NCBI GenBank assembly: GCA_002331385.1
Contig: DCYB01000012.1
Coordinates: 1-64,000, forward strand
From: Comamonadaceae bacterium UBA2121
GTDB lineage: Bacteria; Pseudomonadota; Gammaproteobacteria; Burkholderiales; Burkholderiaceae_C
Direction of reading: 5' to 3'
Length of the DNA stretch: 64,000 bases
Every line of letters starts with the position of its first letter. Position 1 is the stretch's first letter. The translations under genes and the position numbers were made by a program. Positions 1 through 13,531 of the stretch are shown in pieces. The notes under the pieces are model-generated. The model saw only the letters and a program-made list of their open reading frames with translations. It was not told where the DNA came from and made no database searches.

Positions 1-110
1 GGCAAAAGTCCAAGACTTTTTTTATTTTCTCCGCCCTGTCCGACTTGCGTTGCCTGTCGATCTGTGCGGCGAAGAAATGAAGTATACCCCGAATTGACAC
101 CCTAATGACA

Positions 111-145
111 AAAGGCAGAAGAATTTTCAAAATTCCTCTGCCTTT
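111..145 (-). terminator. Hairpin terminator after the phosphoribosyltransferase gene
   Basis: A near-perfect inverted repeat (111-127 with 129-145, one mismatch) lies just past the stop of the minus-strand phosphoribosyltransferase gene. On the minus strand the stem ends in a run of four T. The loop must form by opening the AT-rich centre. It probably ends the purA-side transcript. Confidence 0.55.
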
Positions 146-174
146 GCGTTGATTGCCTCTTTAAGTGGCGGTGC

Positions 175-699
175 TCAGACTTTCCACTTCTCCATCAGCT
201 TGGCTGGTGTGAGGTTGTCATAGGTCTCGAATGGCTGGTGAATCCAGGGGTTGGTCGGCAGGAAGTCGACCGAATAGTCTGGCGTGAAGGTAGACAGGCC
301 CTTGGTCCAGATCACCGCTGTGCGCAGCTCTGTAATAGGAGCGTAGTTGCTCTTGAGCATGGAGATCACGGCGTTCAGGGTGTGGCCCGAATCTGCCAGG
401 TCATCCACGAGCAGCACGCGACCTGCGATCTCGCCCTTGGGCGTGGTGATGAAGCGGGCAATGTCGAGGTGCCCCTGCACGGTGCCCGCCTCAGCGCGAT
501 ACGAGCTGGTGGACATGATGGCCAGCGGCTTGTCAAAAATGCGGCTCAGCATGTCGCCGGGGCGCAGACCGCCACGGGCGAGGCACAGGATGGTGTCGAA
601 CTCCCATCCCGACTGATGCACCTTCAGCGCCAGTTTCTCAATGAGGTTGTGGTACTCGTCGTAACTGACGTAGAGGTGCTTGCCGTCTTCTGTCAACAT
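175..699 (-). CDS. Phosphoribosyltransferase (xanthine/hypoxanthine type)
   Basis: A 174-residue type I phosphoribosyltransferase, probably cytosolic, that would transfer the ribose-phosphate of PRPP to a purine base. The PRPP-binding loop VLLVDDLADSGHT lies at residues 95-107, and an ARGG loop at 41-44 fits the family. An AGGAG ribosome site stands 9 bases before the ATG. It is the last gene of the minus-strand block and follows purA, which fits purine salvage. The exact base (xanthine, hypoxanthine or guanine) cannot be read from sequence. Similar genes are often annotated gpt or hpt-like. Confidence 0.85.
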   Translation of the reverse strand: MLTEDGKHLYVSYDEYHNLIEKLALKVHQSGWEFDTILCLARGGLRPGDMLSRIFDKPLAIMSTSSYRAEAGTVQGHLDIARFITTPKGEIAGRVLLVDDLADSGHTLNAVISMLKSNYAPITELRTAVIWTKGLSTFTPDYSVDFLPTNPWIHQPFETYDNLTPAKLMEKWKV

Positions 700-783
700 T
701 GTGGGTTACTCCTGGCTTGGTAGCAGATATCGCTTGAAGGTTTGCTCGGTGGTCTGACTGTGTGCAAATAGCGAGATTCACTC

Positions 784-3341
<2,558 letters not shown>

Positions 3342-3416
3342 GAGAAATGGGGGTGCTGTTAAAAGCGTGATTCTACCGGACTGCTTCCAATCAAGCAGCC
3401 CTGTGGGGGTCTTCCA

Positions 3417-3605
3417 TTAAAAGACCAGCAGTATCGCAAGCCCGGCGAGGATCGCCAGCAGGCCAAAAAACCGTATCTGCCCGTCACGCAACTGGGCGAT
3501 TTGCGCCATGGCCTTGCGCCAGCTAGCGGGCGAAAAAAAGGGGAGCAACCCCTCCAGGATCAGCACCAAAGCTGTGGCTGTCCAGAAGGCTTGCCCCCAC
3601 TCCAT
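3417..3605 (-). CDS. DUF2065 small membrane protein (YjeT family)
   Basis: A 62-residue protein with two hydrophobic segments (about residues 6-24 and 45-62) joined by a short basic stretch. This fits the DUF2065/YjeT family of inner-membrane proteins. It lies 35 bases after hflC. The same place, next to hflC, is where YjeT relatives are usually found. The function is unknown. Confidence 0.85.
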   Translation of the reverse strand: MEWGQAFWTATALVLILEGLLPFFSPASWRKAMAQIAQLRDGQIRFFGLLAILAGLAILLVF

Positions 3606-3640
3606 ATGTACACCTTTGCGATCAACAATGCGTTGCGCGC

Positions 3641-4540
3641 TTACTGTTTTGCGGCACGGCCTGCAACGGGTGCGGTGAAGTTCTTGAAGAATTCGGTGGA
3701 CGATGGATCCACCACCATCACGTCGCTCTTCTTGTTGAAGCTGTTCTTGTACGCGTCCAGGCTGCGGTAGAACTGCGCAAACTGCGGATCGCGCCCAAAG
3801 GCCTCGGCGTACACGCGGGCGGCTTCCGCATCGCCTTCGCCCTTGACCTTCTGCGCATCGCGGTAGGCGTTGGCAACAATCACTTCACGCTGCTTGTCGG
3901 CATCCGCGCGGATCTTTTCACCTTCGGCGATACCGGTGGATCGCAGTTCGTTGGCCACACGCTGGCGCTCAGCCTCCATACGGCGATAGACGGATTCGGT
4001 GATCGCCTCCACATAGTCAACGCGCGTGATACGCACGTCCACCACGTCGATGCCCCAGGGCTTGGCACCACGCACGGCCTCCACCACTTCGCGCTTCACA
4101 TCGGCCATCAGCGCGTCGCGCTTGATCGAGATGAGATCACGCACGGTGCGGCGGTTGACTTCCTCCTGGAAGGCGTTGCGCACCACACGGTTGAGCTGCA
4201 TCGCACCGGCGGCCTCATCGCGACCCACGTTACGGATATAGGCCGACGGATCGGAAATGCGCCAACGCACATACCAGTCGATCACCACGCGCTGCTTCTC
4301 TGCGGTCAACATGGACTCGGTGTCCGAGCTGTCGAGCGTGAGCAGACGCTTGTCGATGTAGCTCACGTTCTGCAGCGGCGGCGGCAGCTTGAAATTGAGA
4401 CCTGGCTCGGTGATCACTTCCTTGATCTGGCCGAGCGCGTAGACCACGCCGAATTGGCGCTGATCCACCACAAACAACATGGAGCTTGCCAGTGCGAGAG
4501 CGATCAGCAGCGACGTTATCCAAAAACCGACTCTGTTCAC
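3641..4540 (-). CDS. hflC: Protease modulator HflC
   Basis: HflC is an SPFH/stomatin-family membrane protein that forms a large periplasmic cage with HflK around the FtsH protease and tunes degradation of membrane proteins. The 299-residue protein has one N-terminal membrane segment (about 7-25), the SPFH domain and a C-terminal helical region with the ADADKQRE-like stretch typical of HflC. It lies 9 bases downstream of hflK, so the two are probably co-translated. Confidence 0.95.
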   Translation of the reverse strand: MNRVGFWITSLLIALALASSMLFVVDQRQFGVVYALGQIKEVITEPGLNFKLPPPLQNVSYIDKRLLTLDSSDTESMLTAEKQRVVIDWYVRWRISDPSAYIRNVGRDEAAGAMQLNRVVRNAFQEEVNRRTVRDLISIKRDALMADVKREVVEAVRGAKPWGIDVVDVRITRVDYVEAITESVYRRMEAERQRVANELRSTGIAEGEKIRADADKQREVIVANAYRDAQKVKGEGDAEAARVYAEAFGRDPQFAQFYRSLDAYKNSFNKKSDVMVVDPSSTEFFKNFTAPVAGRAAKQ

Positions 4541-4549
4541 GACTCTCTC

Positions 4550-5935
4550 CTATCGCACTTCACGTTCACGCGAGCGGTTGGCATCGCGGGTGCGTGTATC
4601 TGTATTGGGCACGGCGCTGGGCGTTGGGGCCGGCGCGGTACTGGCACTGCCGTCCGAAGACGACGACGCAGCATTCGTATTCTGCGTGACGGATTGCATG
4701 ATCTTGTCCAATGGCAGATACAGCAGGTTCGAGCCCTGGCGCGACTCAACCACCACCTTGGTGACGTTGGAATAAATCTGCTGCATCGAATCGATGTACA
4801 TGCGATCGCGCGTCACTTGCGGTGCCTTCTGGTATTCGGTCAGCACCGAGCTGAATCGACCGGCATCACCCTGCGCGGTTGCCACAATCCGGGCCTTGTA
4901 CGCCTCCGCCTCTTCCGTCAAGCGCGAGGCGGTACCTGCGGCGCGCGGAACGACTTCGTTGGCATAGGCTTGCGCCTGATTCTTGGTGCGCTCACGCTCC
5001 TGACCGGCCTTGAGCACATCGTCAAACGATGCCTGCACCTGCTCCGGTGGACGCACGCCACCCTGCTGGAGATTGATACCGACAATTTCCACACCAATCT
5101 TGTAGCGATCCAGAATGGTCTGCATCAGATCGCGCACGCGCGGTGCGATCTGGTCGCGCTCTTCGGCCAGCGCCGAATCCATCTTCATCTTGCCGACGAC
5201 TTCGCGCACAGCTGTTTCAGCCACTTGCACGACGGAGCTTTCCGGGTCACGGCTTTCAAACAGCCACGCACGCGCGTCGTTCAAGCGGTATTGCACGGCG
5301 AACTTGATCTCGACGATGTTCTCATCTTCCGTCAACATGGCCGACTCGCGCAGGCCCGTGCTCTTGATGATGCTGTCGCGGCCCACATCGGTAGAGCGGA
5401 TACGGGTCACATAGACCAGTTCGTGCTTCTGCACGGGGTAAGGCAGTCGCCAGTTCAGGCCCGCGCCCACCGTGGAGTGGTATTTACCGAACTGCGTGAT
5501 GACGGCCTGCTGACCTTCCTGCACGATGAACACGCCGGTACCCAGCCAGATGACCACGGCCACGGCTGCAATCACGCCCACGCCGACGCCTGCACCCTTC
5601 ATGCCGGGCTGAAAACCTCCGCCGCCGCCATTATTGGGGTTCTTGCCGTTGCCACCACCGAACAAGCCTGCGAGCTTGCGGTTCAGGTCCCGGAACATCT
5701 CGTCGAGATCCGGCGGCTGGCCCGAGTTGCCTTGCTGTCCGCGCTGACGCCCGTCCGGCTGTTGACCGTTGTTGTTATTGTTGTGAGGCGGGCGCGGCTG
5801 ATTGTTGTCCGGGGAAGACGAATTTCCGTCGGACTGATCATCACCACGACCCCAGCGAGGGTCATTCAAATTGAACATCCCGCGTATACGCTGGGGCAGA
5901 GTTGCCCAACGAAATGCGAAGTTGCCAGAATTCAT
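4550..5935 (-). CDS. hflK: Protease modulator HflK
   Basis: The partner of HflC in the FtsH-regulating complex. The chosen ATG gives 461 residues starting MNSGNFAFRW. It has an AAGAGA-type ribosome site and avoids overlap with hflX, whereas the upstream TTG at 5989 overlaps the hflX stop. The N-terminal cytoplasmic part is rich in Asn, Gln, Gly and Pro (roughly residues 35-105). It is followed by one membrane segment (AVAVVIWLGTGVFIV) and the SPFH domain. The C-terminal tail is Ser/Ala/Pro-rich. Confidence 0.94.
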   Translation of the reverse strand: MNSGNFAFRWATLPQRIRGMFNLNDPRWGRGDDQSDGNSSSPDNNQPRPPHNNNNNGQQPDGRQRGQQGNSGQPPDLDEMFRDLNRKLAGLFGGGNGKNPNNGGGGGFQPGMKGAGVGVGVIAAVAVVIWLGTGVFIVQEGQQAVITQFGKYHSTVGAGLNWRLPYPVQKHELVYVTRIRSTDVGRDSIIKSTGLRESAMLTEDENIVEIKFAVQYRLNDARAWLFESRDPESSVVQVAETAVREVVGKMKMDSALAEERDQIAPRVRDLMQTILDRYKIGVEIVGINLQQGGVRPPEQVQASFDDVLKAGQERERTKNQAQAYANEVVPRAAGTASRLTEEAEAYKARIVATAQGDAGRFSSVLTEYQKAPQVTRDRMYIDSMQQIYSNVTKVVVESRQGSNLLYLPLDKIMQSVTQNTNAASSSSDGSASTAPAPTPSAVPNTDTRTRDANRSREREVR

Positions 5936-5985
5936 GCCAAAGTCTCTTGTTCTCTTAGACGCTAGATAGAGGAGTATTGTGCCAA

Positions 5986-7170
5986 TCAATGATCGCCGGA
6001 CTCAAATTCAGGAGCAGCGACAGGGGACATCACGCCACGGCCCTGCTCCAGAATCATCCCCGTCAGCTCGGCACGCAAGGCATCCAGACCTGCGCCCGTC
6101 TGCGCACTCAGGAAAATGCGCGGCATCCGGCGGCCGTCCAGTTCGTACTCATCCCGCGTGCCCGGTGCGATGCGCTGCTCGGGCACCATGTCGAGCTTGT
6201 TGAAGACGAGAATCTGCGGAATGTCCTCTGCACCGATTTCGGCCAGCACGCGCTGCACCTGTTCGATCTGCTCGGGGAAATGCGGATTCGAGCCATCCAC
6301 CACATGCAGCAGCAAATCGGCTTCCACCGCCTCTTGCAGCGTGGCTTGAAAGGCGTCCACCAACCCGTGCGGCAAGTCACGAATGAAGCCGACGGTGTCA
6401 GAAATGGAAATCGACCCTGCTTCGGCGCCGAGATACAGCTGGCGCGTCGTGGTGTCGAGCGTGGCAAACAACTGGTCTGCGGCATAAGCGCGCGCCTTGA
6501 CAAGTGCATTGAACAATGTCGATTTGCCCGCATTGGTGTAGCCCACAAGCGACACACTGAACACATCCCGGCGCATCCGCTGGCGGCGCTGGGTTGAGCG
6601 TTGCTTCTTGACTTTGGTCAACCGCTCTTTGGTGCGCTTGATCGCATCGTTGATCATGCGGCGATCCAGTTCGATCTGTGTCTCGCCCGGACCACCGCGC
6701 GCACCGATACCCCCGCGCTGACGCTCCAGGTGCGACCAGCGGCGCACCAGGCGCGTGCTCAAATATTGCAGGCGTGCAAGCTCGATCTGCAACTTGCCCT
6801 CGTGGCTGCGCGCACGCTGGGCGAAGATTTCCAGAATCAGCAAGGTGCGATCATTGACCGGCAGTTCCAGCGCACGCTCCAGATTGCGTTGCTGCGCCGG
6901 GCTGAGCGCCTGATCGAACAAAATTTCTTTTGCGCCGTAGGTCTGGGCCAACAGGCGAATTTCCTCCGCCTTGCCAGAACCGACAAACAGCGCCGCATCG
7001 GGCGCCTTGCGCTTGCAAGTCAAGCGGGCCACGGGCCGCAAGCCTGCTGTCTCGGCCAGCAGGCCGAGTTCTTCAAGCTCCCCATCGAAATGAGGTGCTC
7101 CTAAATCGACCCCGACCAAAATGACCGGGGCACTACCTGGCACAGGGACAACTGCTTCTTCAGCGCTCAA
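5986..7170 (-). CDS. hflX: GTPase HflX
   Basis: HflX is a ribosome-associated GTPase that splits stalled ribosomes under stress. The 394-residue protein has the HflX N-terminal domain, the glycine-rich GGIGARGGPGETQIE linker (about 153-167), a P-loop GYTNAGKST (210-218) and the DTVGF switch. The start is a TTG with AAGG 10 bases upstream; no better in-frame start was seen. It follows hfq on the same strand, the usual hfq-hflX-hflK-hflC order. Confidence 0.94.
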   Translation of the reverse strand: MSAEEAVVPVPGSAPVILVGVDLGAPHFDGELEELGLLAETAGLRPVARLTCKRKAPDAALFVGSGKAEEIRLLAQTYGAKEILFDQALSPAQQRNLERALELPVNDRTLLILEIFAQRARSHEGKLQIELARLQYLSTRLVRRWSHLERQRGGIGARGGPGETQIELDRRMINDAIKRTKERLTKVKKQRSTQRRQRMRRDVFSVSLVGYTNAGKSTLFNALVKARAYAADQLFATLDTTTRQLYLGAEAGSISISDTVGFIRDLPHGLVDAFQATLQEAVEADLLLHVVDGSNPHFPEQIEQVQRVLAEIGAEDIPQILVFNKLDMVPEQRIAPGTRDEYELDGRRMPRIFLSAQTGAGLDALRAELTGMILEQGRGVMSPVAAPEFESGDH

Positions 7171-7243
7171 AGTCTGGAGCCTTCAAATAGAAAGAAACCC
7201 ACGACCCGACGGCCGAAGAGGGACCGCCATGCTTACGGCGGTT

Positions 7244-7495
7244 TTACTGGTTGCTATCAGCTTCTGCGTTGTCGGCAGTGGAAAAATTCACTGCACGTCC
7301 GGGCACGATGGTGGAAATGGCATGCTTGTAAACCATTTGCGTCACCGTGTTACGCAGAAGAACCACGTATTGATCAAAGGACTCGATCTGACCTTGCAGC
7401 TTGATGCCGTTGACCAGATAGATGGAAACTGGCACATGCTCACGACGCAGTGCATTCAGGAATGGATCTTGCAGAAGTTGGCCTTTATTGCTCAC
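7244..7495 (-). CDS. hfq: RNA chaperone Hfq
   Basis: Hfq forms a hexameric Sm-like ring that pairs small RNAs with mRNAs. The 83-residue protein carries the Sm1 motif region ([20 protein letters not shown]) and the Sm2 motif YKHAIST. The C-terminal tail is short (about 18 residues) compared with E. coli. It sits between der and hflX on the minus strand, with a 114-base gap to der in which its own promoter could lie. Confidence 0.97.
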   Translation of the reverse strand: MSNKGQLLQDPFLNALRREHVPVSIYLVNGIKLQGQIESFDQYVVLLRNTVTQMVYKHAISTIVPGRAVNFSTADNAEADSNQ

Positions 7496-7609
7496 GATAT
7501 TCTCCGTGTTCTCAGAGCGTTGTTGTAAACCGACACCTTACCACAGCCACCCTGCCCCCGACGAGTGCAGGGCTTGAATGCTTGTTGTACTGGTGTTAGC
7601 AAATTCGTA

Positions 7610-8944
7610 TTAATTGTCCGCGTAGGGGTTATGTGAGGTCTTCATCTCGATTCGCAAGGGTGTACCGACGAGATTGAACTCTTTTCTGAACCGGCTTTCG
7701 AGGAATCGTTTGTAGGCGTCCGTGACGTGCTCCAGCGAATTGCCGTGAATCACAATCACGGGCGGGTTCATGCCACCCTGGTGCGCATAACGCAGCTTGG
7801 GGCGGTACATACCGGATTTTTTCGGTGTCTGGAACTGCACGGACTCCAGCAGCAAGCGCGTGAGCACCGGCGTAGGCATCTTGCACGTGGCCGCCTTGTA
7901 GGCCTGCATGATCGAGGTCCACAGCGGACCAAGCCCTTGGCGCTTCTGCGCCGAGATGAAATGCAATGGCGCAAACTTCAGGAACGACAGGCGCGTTTCG
8001 ATGGAGCGCTCCACCAACTGACGTTGGTAATCGTCCACGGCATCCCATTTGTTGACGGCCAGCACCACGGCACGACCGCTTTCCAGAATGAAGCCAGCAA
8101 TGTGCGCATCCTGATCCGTCACGCCCTGGGTGGCGTCCAGCAACAGCAACACGACATTGGCCGATTCGACCGCCTGCAGCGTTTTGACCACGGAAAATTT
8201 TTCGATGGCTTCGAATACCTTGCCCTTACGGCGCAGGCCTGCGGTATCGATCAATTCAAAGCGCTGGCCATGGCGCTCGAATGGCACCGAGATGGCGTCG
8301 CGCGTCGTGCCCGGCATGTCGAATGCCACAAGGCGTTCCTCACCCAGCCAAGTGTTGATGAGTGTGGATTTACCCACGTTGGGTCGACCCGCGACGGCCA
8401 GGCGAATGACGCCCTTGTCCTGCTCTTCCAGATCCTCTTCGGGTTCGGGAAGTTGGAGCAGTTCGAGCGCATGCTCGATCAACGGGCGCACGCCCTGCCC
8501 GTGCGCAGCGGAAATCGGATAGACCTCGCCCAGACCCAGTTCATAGAACTCGGCCATGTGCATGCTGTCCTTCATGCCTTCCGCCTTGTTGCCCACCAGC
8601 AAGGTGGGCTTGCCCAGGCGGCGCAGGTATTTGGCGATTTCGTGATCCTGCGCCGAGAGTCCGCCGCGCACATCGACCACGAAGATGACTACATCCGACT
8701 CGGCAACTGCCTGTTGCGTCTGCTTGGCCATTTCGCGGAAGATGCCCGAGGAGGCATCGGGCTCGAAGCCGCCGGTGTCGATCACGATGTATTCGTGCTT
8801 GCCCAGACGGCCATTTCCGTAATGCCGGTCACGCGTCAATCCCGCGAAATCGGCAACGATGGCGTCACGCGACTTCGTCATGCGATTGAACAAGGTGGAC
8901 TTGCCCACGTTGGGGCGTCCAACCAAAGCTATAACTGGCTTCAT
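7610..8944 (-). CDS. der: Ribosome biogenesis GTPase Der (EngA)
   Basis: Der is an essential GTPase that helps assemble the 50S subunit. The 444-residue protein has two tandem G domains, each with a [10 protein letters not shown]-loop (about residues 8-16 and 186-194), DTAG/DTGG switches and NKWDAVD/NKAEG G4 motifs. A C-terminal KH-like domain ends in a lysine/arginine-containing tail. It lies 12 bases after bamB, an arrangement shared with E. coli and most proteobacteria. Confidence 0.97.
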   Translation of the reverse strand: MKPVIALVGRPNVGKSTLFNRMTKSRDAIVADFAGLTRDRHYGNGRLGKHEYIVIDTGGFEPDASSGIFREMAKQTQQAVAESDVVIFVVDVRGGLSAQDHEIAKYLRRLGKPTLLVGNKAEGMKDSMHMAEFYELGLGEVYPISAAHGQGVRPLIEHALELLQLPEPEEDLEEQDKGVIRLAVAGRPNVGKSTLINTWLGEERLVAFDMPGTTRDAISVPFERHGQRFELIDTAGLRRKGKVFEAIEKFSVVKTLQAVESANVVLLLLDATQGVTDQDAHIAGFILESGRAVVLAVNKWDAVDDYQRQLVERSIETRLSFLKFAPLHFISAQKRQGLGPLWTSIMQAYKAATCKMPTPVLTRLLLESVQFQTPKKSGMYRPKLRYAHQGGMNPPVIVIHGNSLEHVTDAYKRFLESRFRKEFNLVGTPLRIEMKTSHNPYADN

Positions 8945-8956
8945 TTTGAATTCGTA

Positions 8957-10108
8957 TTATTGCGGCCTGAAACCGTAAATGCCTCCGTCGCGGGTCACCA
9001 CGACCAAGGTGTCTGCCACGGCGACAGGCGTTGCCGCCACGCCAGACTTGTCTGTCGTGAGGCGGTTGAGCGGCGCGGCATCCTCACGCGAGAGCATGTG
9101 GATCGTGCCATTGTTTTCGCCAATCACCACGGAGCGTCCCAACACCAGCGGCGCCGTCAACTGACGGTACTGCAGGCGTGTGCTGCTCCACATCTTGGCA
9201 CCGGTCGCGCGATTCCATGCGACCACGCTGCCATTGCTTTCAACACCGTAGATGGCCTTTTCGTCGCCGGAAATACCTTCCGTGCCGTTGGCAGGCTGGG
9301 TCCAGCCCACTGCGCCGCTGGCCGCATCCACGCAGCCCACGGTGGCCTGGAACGCACGCGCGCACAACTGGTTGCCGACGCGGCTCGTCGTGCCGACGAT
9401 CTCTACCAGTCGCTCCACGTCATTCGTGCCGCGCGGGCTGGCGATCGGCGCTTCCCAGCGGATGGCACCGTTGTCGGGATCAAAGCCAACCAGTCGACCA
9501 CCCAGACCGGTCACCAGCGTGTTTCCAAAGGGCACCAGCACGCCTTGTTGGCGCAACACCAGCGGCTCACCCGGACGATGCTGCATCCACAGGCGCTGGC
9601 CGCTGGATGCGTCAAAGGCGTACACCGAACGGTCTGCCGCCAACACAAAGATGCGGTTGCCTGCCACCAATGGGGCGGTGAAGACCTGGATCGGCAGGGT
9701 CTTGCGCCAGATCTCGCGGCCACCTTCAATGGCAATCAGTTCGTTCGAACGGCTGACCACGGCACTCCAGCGGCCGTCACTGCCGACACCGGCCGACAGC
9801 GGCGCACCCACATTCACGCGCCAGGTCTGCGCGCCCGTGGTAGCGTCCACGGCCAGCACTTCACCCGCATCGGAGGCCAGCACCACGGTAGATCCCTGCA
9901 CATGCGGTTGCAGCACGAGGCGCTCGACCTTGCCCATCTTGGACTGCCACACCTTTCCCACCGGGATGACGGGCACGTTGGCTCCGAGCTCCACCGGCTT
10001 CGGGGCGGACTTGCTGCCAAAGAACGAGCAGCCACTGAGCGCCACGGCGCAAAGTACAGCGCCAGCGACCCATGCGCTGCGGGGTTGGCGAGACGACTTC
10101 ATGTTCAC
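8957..10108 (-). CDS. bamB: Outer membrane assembly lipoprotein BamB
   Basis: BamB is the beta-propeller lipoprotein of the BAM complex, which inserts outer-membrane proteins. A signal sequence ends in the lipobox ALSGC (about residues 23-27), and PQQ-type propeller repeats (for example GQRLWMQ, GAIRWEAP, GAVGWTQP) fill the rest. The start is a GTG that overlaps the stop of the upstream YfgM-like gene. A GGGAG site 6 bases ahead supports it over the ATG two codons later. Confidence 0.94.
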   Translation of the reverse strand: MNMKSSRQPRSAWVAGAVLCAVALSGCSFFGSKSAPKPVELGANVPVIPVGKVWQSKMGKVERLVLQPHVQGSTVVLASDAGEVLAVDATTGAQTWRVNVGAPLSAGVGSDGRWSAVVSRSNELIAIEGGREIWRKTLPIQVFTAPLVAGNRIFVLAADRSVYAFDASSGQRLWMQHRPGEPLVLRQQGVLVPFGNTLVTGLGGRLVGFDPDNGAIRWEAPIASPRGTNDVERLVEIVGTTSRVGNQLCARAFQATVGCVDAASGAVGWTQPANGTEGISGDEKAIYGVESNGSVVAWNRATGAKMWSSTRLQYRQLTAPLVLGRSVVIGENNGTIHMLSREDAAPLNRLTTDKSGVAATPVAVADTLVVVTRDGGIYGFRPQ

Positions 10109-10782
10109 TGCGTACTCCCGGTAGATTCAGTCGATGCAACTTGCACCTTGGCGCCAAGTGCATTCAGCTTGGCTTCAATGACCCGACGGTAGCTGGAACG
10201 CTTTTCCAGCGTGGCGTAGGCCTTCTGGTATTCGACCACGGCTGCGCCTGAGTTGCCTTGCAGGGCCAGAGCGTCGCCACGGCGGTCCGCAAATGCAGCG
10301 CTGAATTCGGGCTGAACGGTACCTTCCAATTGCTTGAGCGCCTCAGGATACGCCTTTTGCTCCATCAGCAGCGAGGCCAGACGCAACCGCGCGAGCGACT
10401 TCTGCCCATCGTACTTGGCTTGCGTGCCCACCCACTCCAGAGCGGCCTTGGCACCATCCACATTCTTGGCATCCATCAACACCTTGGCGGCCGTCAGACC
10501 CGCCTGACCCGCTTGCACCGTGCCGGCATAGCGCGACTTCATGTCGTCAAACGCCATTTGCACACGCTGGGCGTCGTTGGCGATGGCAGCAGCGTCTACC
10601 TCATCCAGCAGGCCTGCGGCCTGATTGGCCTGACGGTTCTGCCAATACTGATAGCCGTTCCAGCCTGCGTAAGAGCCAGCCACCACCACCACCACGGCGG
10701 TGATCAGCGTGCCCCAGCGCTGCCAGAAGTGCTTGATCTGATCGATCTGTTCCTGTTCTTCGAGGTCAAAATGATTGGCCAT
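10105..10782 (-). CDS. YfgM-like tetratricopeptide membrane protein
   Basis: A 225-residue YfgM/DUF2133-type protein. It has a short cytoplasmic N terminus rich in acidic residues and Gln, one membrane segment (about residues 25-42, ITAVVVVVAGSYAGW), then a periplasmic TPR-like helical domain. In E. coli YfgM sits at the translocon with PpiD and affects envelope protein folding. It overlaps bamB by 4 bases (GTGA) and follows hisS, so the gene pair with bamB is probably translationally coupled. Confidence 0.9.
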   Translation of the reverse strand: MANHFDLEEQEQIDQIKHFWQRWGTLITAVVVVVAGSYAGWNGYQYWQNRQANQAAGLLDEVDAAAIANDAQRVQMAFDDMKSRYAGTVQAGQAGLTAAKVLMDAKNVDGAKAALEWVGTQAKYDGQKSLARLRLASLLMEQKAYPEALKQLEGTVQPEFSAAFADRRGDALALQGNSGAAVVEYQKAYATLEKRSSYRRVIEAKLNALGAKVQVASTESTGSTQ

Positions 10783-10812
10783 GGTGATCGGTTCTTCCGC
10801 TGGTAAAGGTTC

Positions 10813-12114
10813 TTAAACGGTGGTGAGAAGGCTGGGTGCCCAGGCGCTGATGGCGTTCAGCGGCTGTTCCTGCTGTTGTCCATCGCCGTCGCGCAGCGCC
10901 TTGACGGTCACGGCGCCACGCGCCATTTCGTCCGCGCCGAAAATCAGCGCGTGGCGTGCTCCACTGGCGTCGGCCTTCTTGAATTGCGACTTCATGCTGC
11001 CCATGTCCTCGCCAGCTGCGGTGGGAGTGTGCATCTGCACGCTCACGCCCGCAGCGCGTAGCGTCTGCAATGCGGCCATGACGGCAGGCAGTCTTTGCGC
11101 ATCGGGAATGATGGCGTAGGCATCCGGCACAGGCGTCGGTGCCTTGGCGCCCTGCTCCTTGAGCAGTTCCAGCACACGCTCCACACCCAGTGCCCAGCCC
11201 ACAGCGGGCGCCGGCTTGCCGCCGATCTCTTCAATGAGATAGTCATAACGACCGCCGCCGCAGATCGTGCCCTGCGAGCCCAGTTGCGTCGTGACGAATT
11301 CAAACACCGTGAGGTTGTAGTAATCCATGCCGCGCACCAGACGCGGGTTCATGGTCCACGGCACGCCGTTAGCGTCCAGGATGGATTTCACCGTATCGAA
11401 GTGCTTGAGCGAGGCTTCGCCCAGAAAATCGAGCAGGCGCGGCGCGGCGTTCACCACGTCCTGCATGGCAGGGTTCTTGGTGTCGAGAATGCGCAGCGGG
11501 TTGGAGTACATACGGCGACGCGCATCGTCGTCGAGCGCGTCCACGTTCTTTTCCAGATAGGCAATCAGCGCCGAGCGGTGCGCGCGGCGCTCTTCCGGTT
11601 GACCCAGGCTGTTGAGTTGCAGCTCGACGTTCGTCAGGCCCAGCTCGCGCCACAGGCTGTGCGCCAGCAGGATGAGTTCGGCATCGACCTGTGCGCCGGG
11701 AAAACCAAGGGCTTCGGCACCAATCTGGTGGAACTGGCGATAGCGGCCACGCTGCGGACGCTCGTGGCGGAACATCGGGCCCATGTAGTACAGGCGCTTG
11801 CCGCCTTCGTACAGCATGGAGTGCTCGACCACTGCGCGCACGACACCCGCCGTGGCTTCCGGGCGCAGCGTGAGGTGCTCGCCGTTGAGCTTGTCCTCAA
11901 ACGAGTACATCTCTTTTTCGACGATATCGGTCACTTCGCCCAGACCACGCACGAACAGCGCCGTGGGCTCAACGATGGGCGTGCGCATGTTGCGATACGC
12001 AAAGCGCGCCATCAGGCCGCGCACCTTGTCTTCCAGCCACTCCCAGTCGGCGGAATCCGGCGGGAGAATGTCGTTCATCCCCTTGATAGCCAGCAATTTT
12101 TGAGTCTTGCTCAA
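10813..12114 (-). CDS. hisS: Histidyl-tRNA synthetase
   Basis: Class II synthetase that charges tRNA-His. It has the N-terminal KGMNDILPP motif, motif 2-like [22 protein letters not shown], the histidine motif [15 protein letters not shown], motif 3 GGGRYD and [12 protein letters not shown], and a C-terminal anticodon-binding domain. I favour a TTG start giving [12 protein letters not shown] (433 aa), because AAGGTG stands 6 bases before it. The GTG three codons upstream would overlap that site, though it remains possible. Confidence 0.95.
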   Translation of the reverse strand: MSKTQKLLAIKGMNDILPPDSADWEWLEDKVRGLMARFAYRNMRTPIVEPTALFVRGLGEVTDIVEKEMYSFEDKLNGEHLTLRPEATAGVVRAVVEHSMLYEGGKRLYYMGPMFRHERPQRGRYRQFHQIGAEALGFPGAQVDAELILLAHSLWRELGLTNVELQLNSLGQPEERRAHRSALIAYLEKNVDALDDDARRRMYSNPLRILDTKNPAMQDVVNAAPRLLDFLGEASLKHFDTVKSILDANGVPWTMNPRLVRGMDYYNLTVFEFVTTQLGSQGTICGGGRYDYLIEEIGGKPAPAVGWALGVERVLELLKEQGAKAPTPVPDAYAIIPDAQRLPAVMAALQTLRAAGVSVQMHTPTAAGEDMGSMKSQFKKADASGARHALIFGADEMARGAVTVKALRDGDGQQQEQPLNAISAWAPSLLTTV

Positions 12115-12260
12115 CGAAAACACCTTTTTAGTTATGCAGGGCGCTGTGCGCGCTCCCGTTGTAGGATAAGTCAGGATTTTCGCCTGAATGGGTCTGATCG
12201 CTTCAGATCCCCGAATACGAACACATCAATCAAAGGCGGTAAAGCCGCCGCAAATCCTCG

Positions 12261-13529
<1,269 letters not shown>

Positions 13530-13531
13530 GA

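Noticed and set aside
3381..3398. A 6-bp hairpin upstream of hisZ
   Set aside because: Short and without a T run on either strand; no clear role.
7727..10192. An 821-codon open frame on the plus strand
   Set aside because: It lies antisense to der, bamB and the YfgM-like gene, all of which are clearly real. Its His/Arg/Gln/Ala-rich composition is typical of antisense frames in GC-rich DNA.
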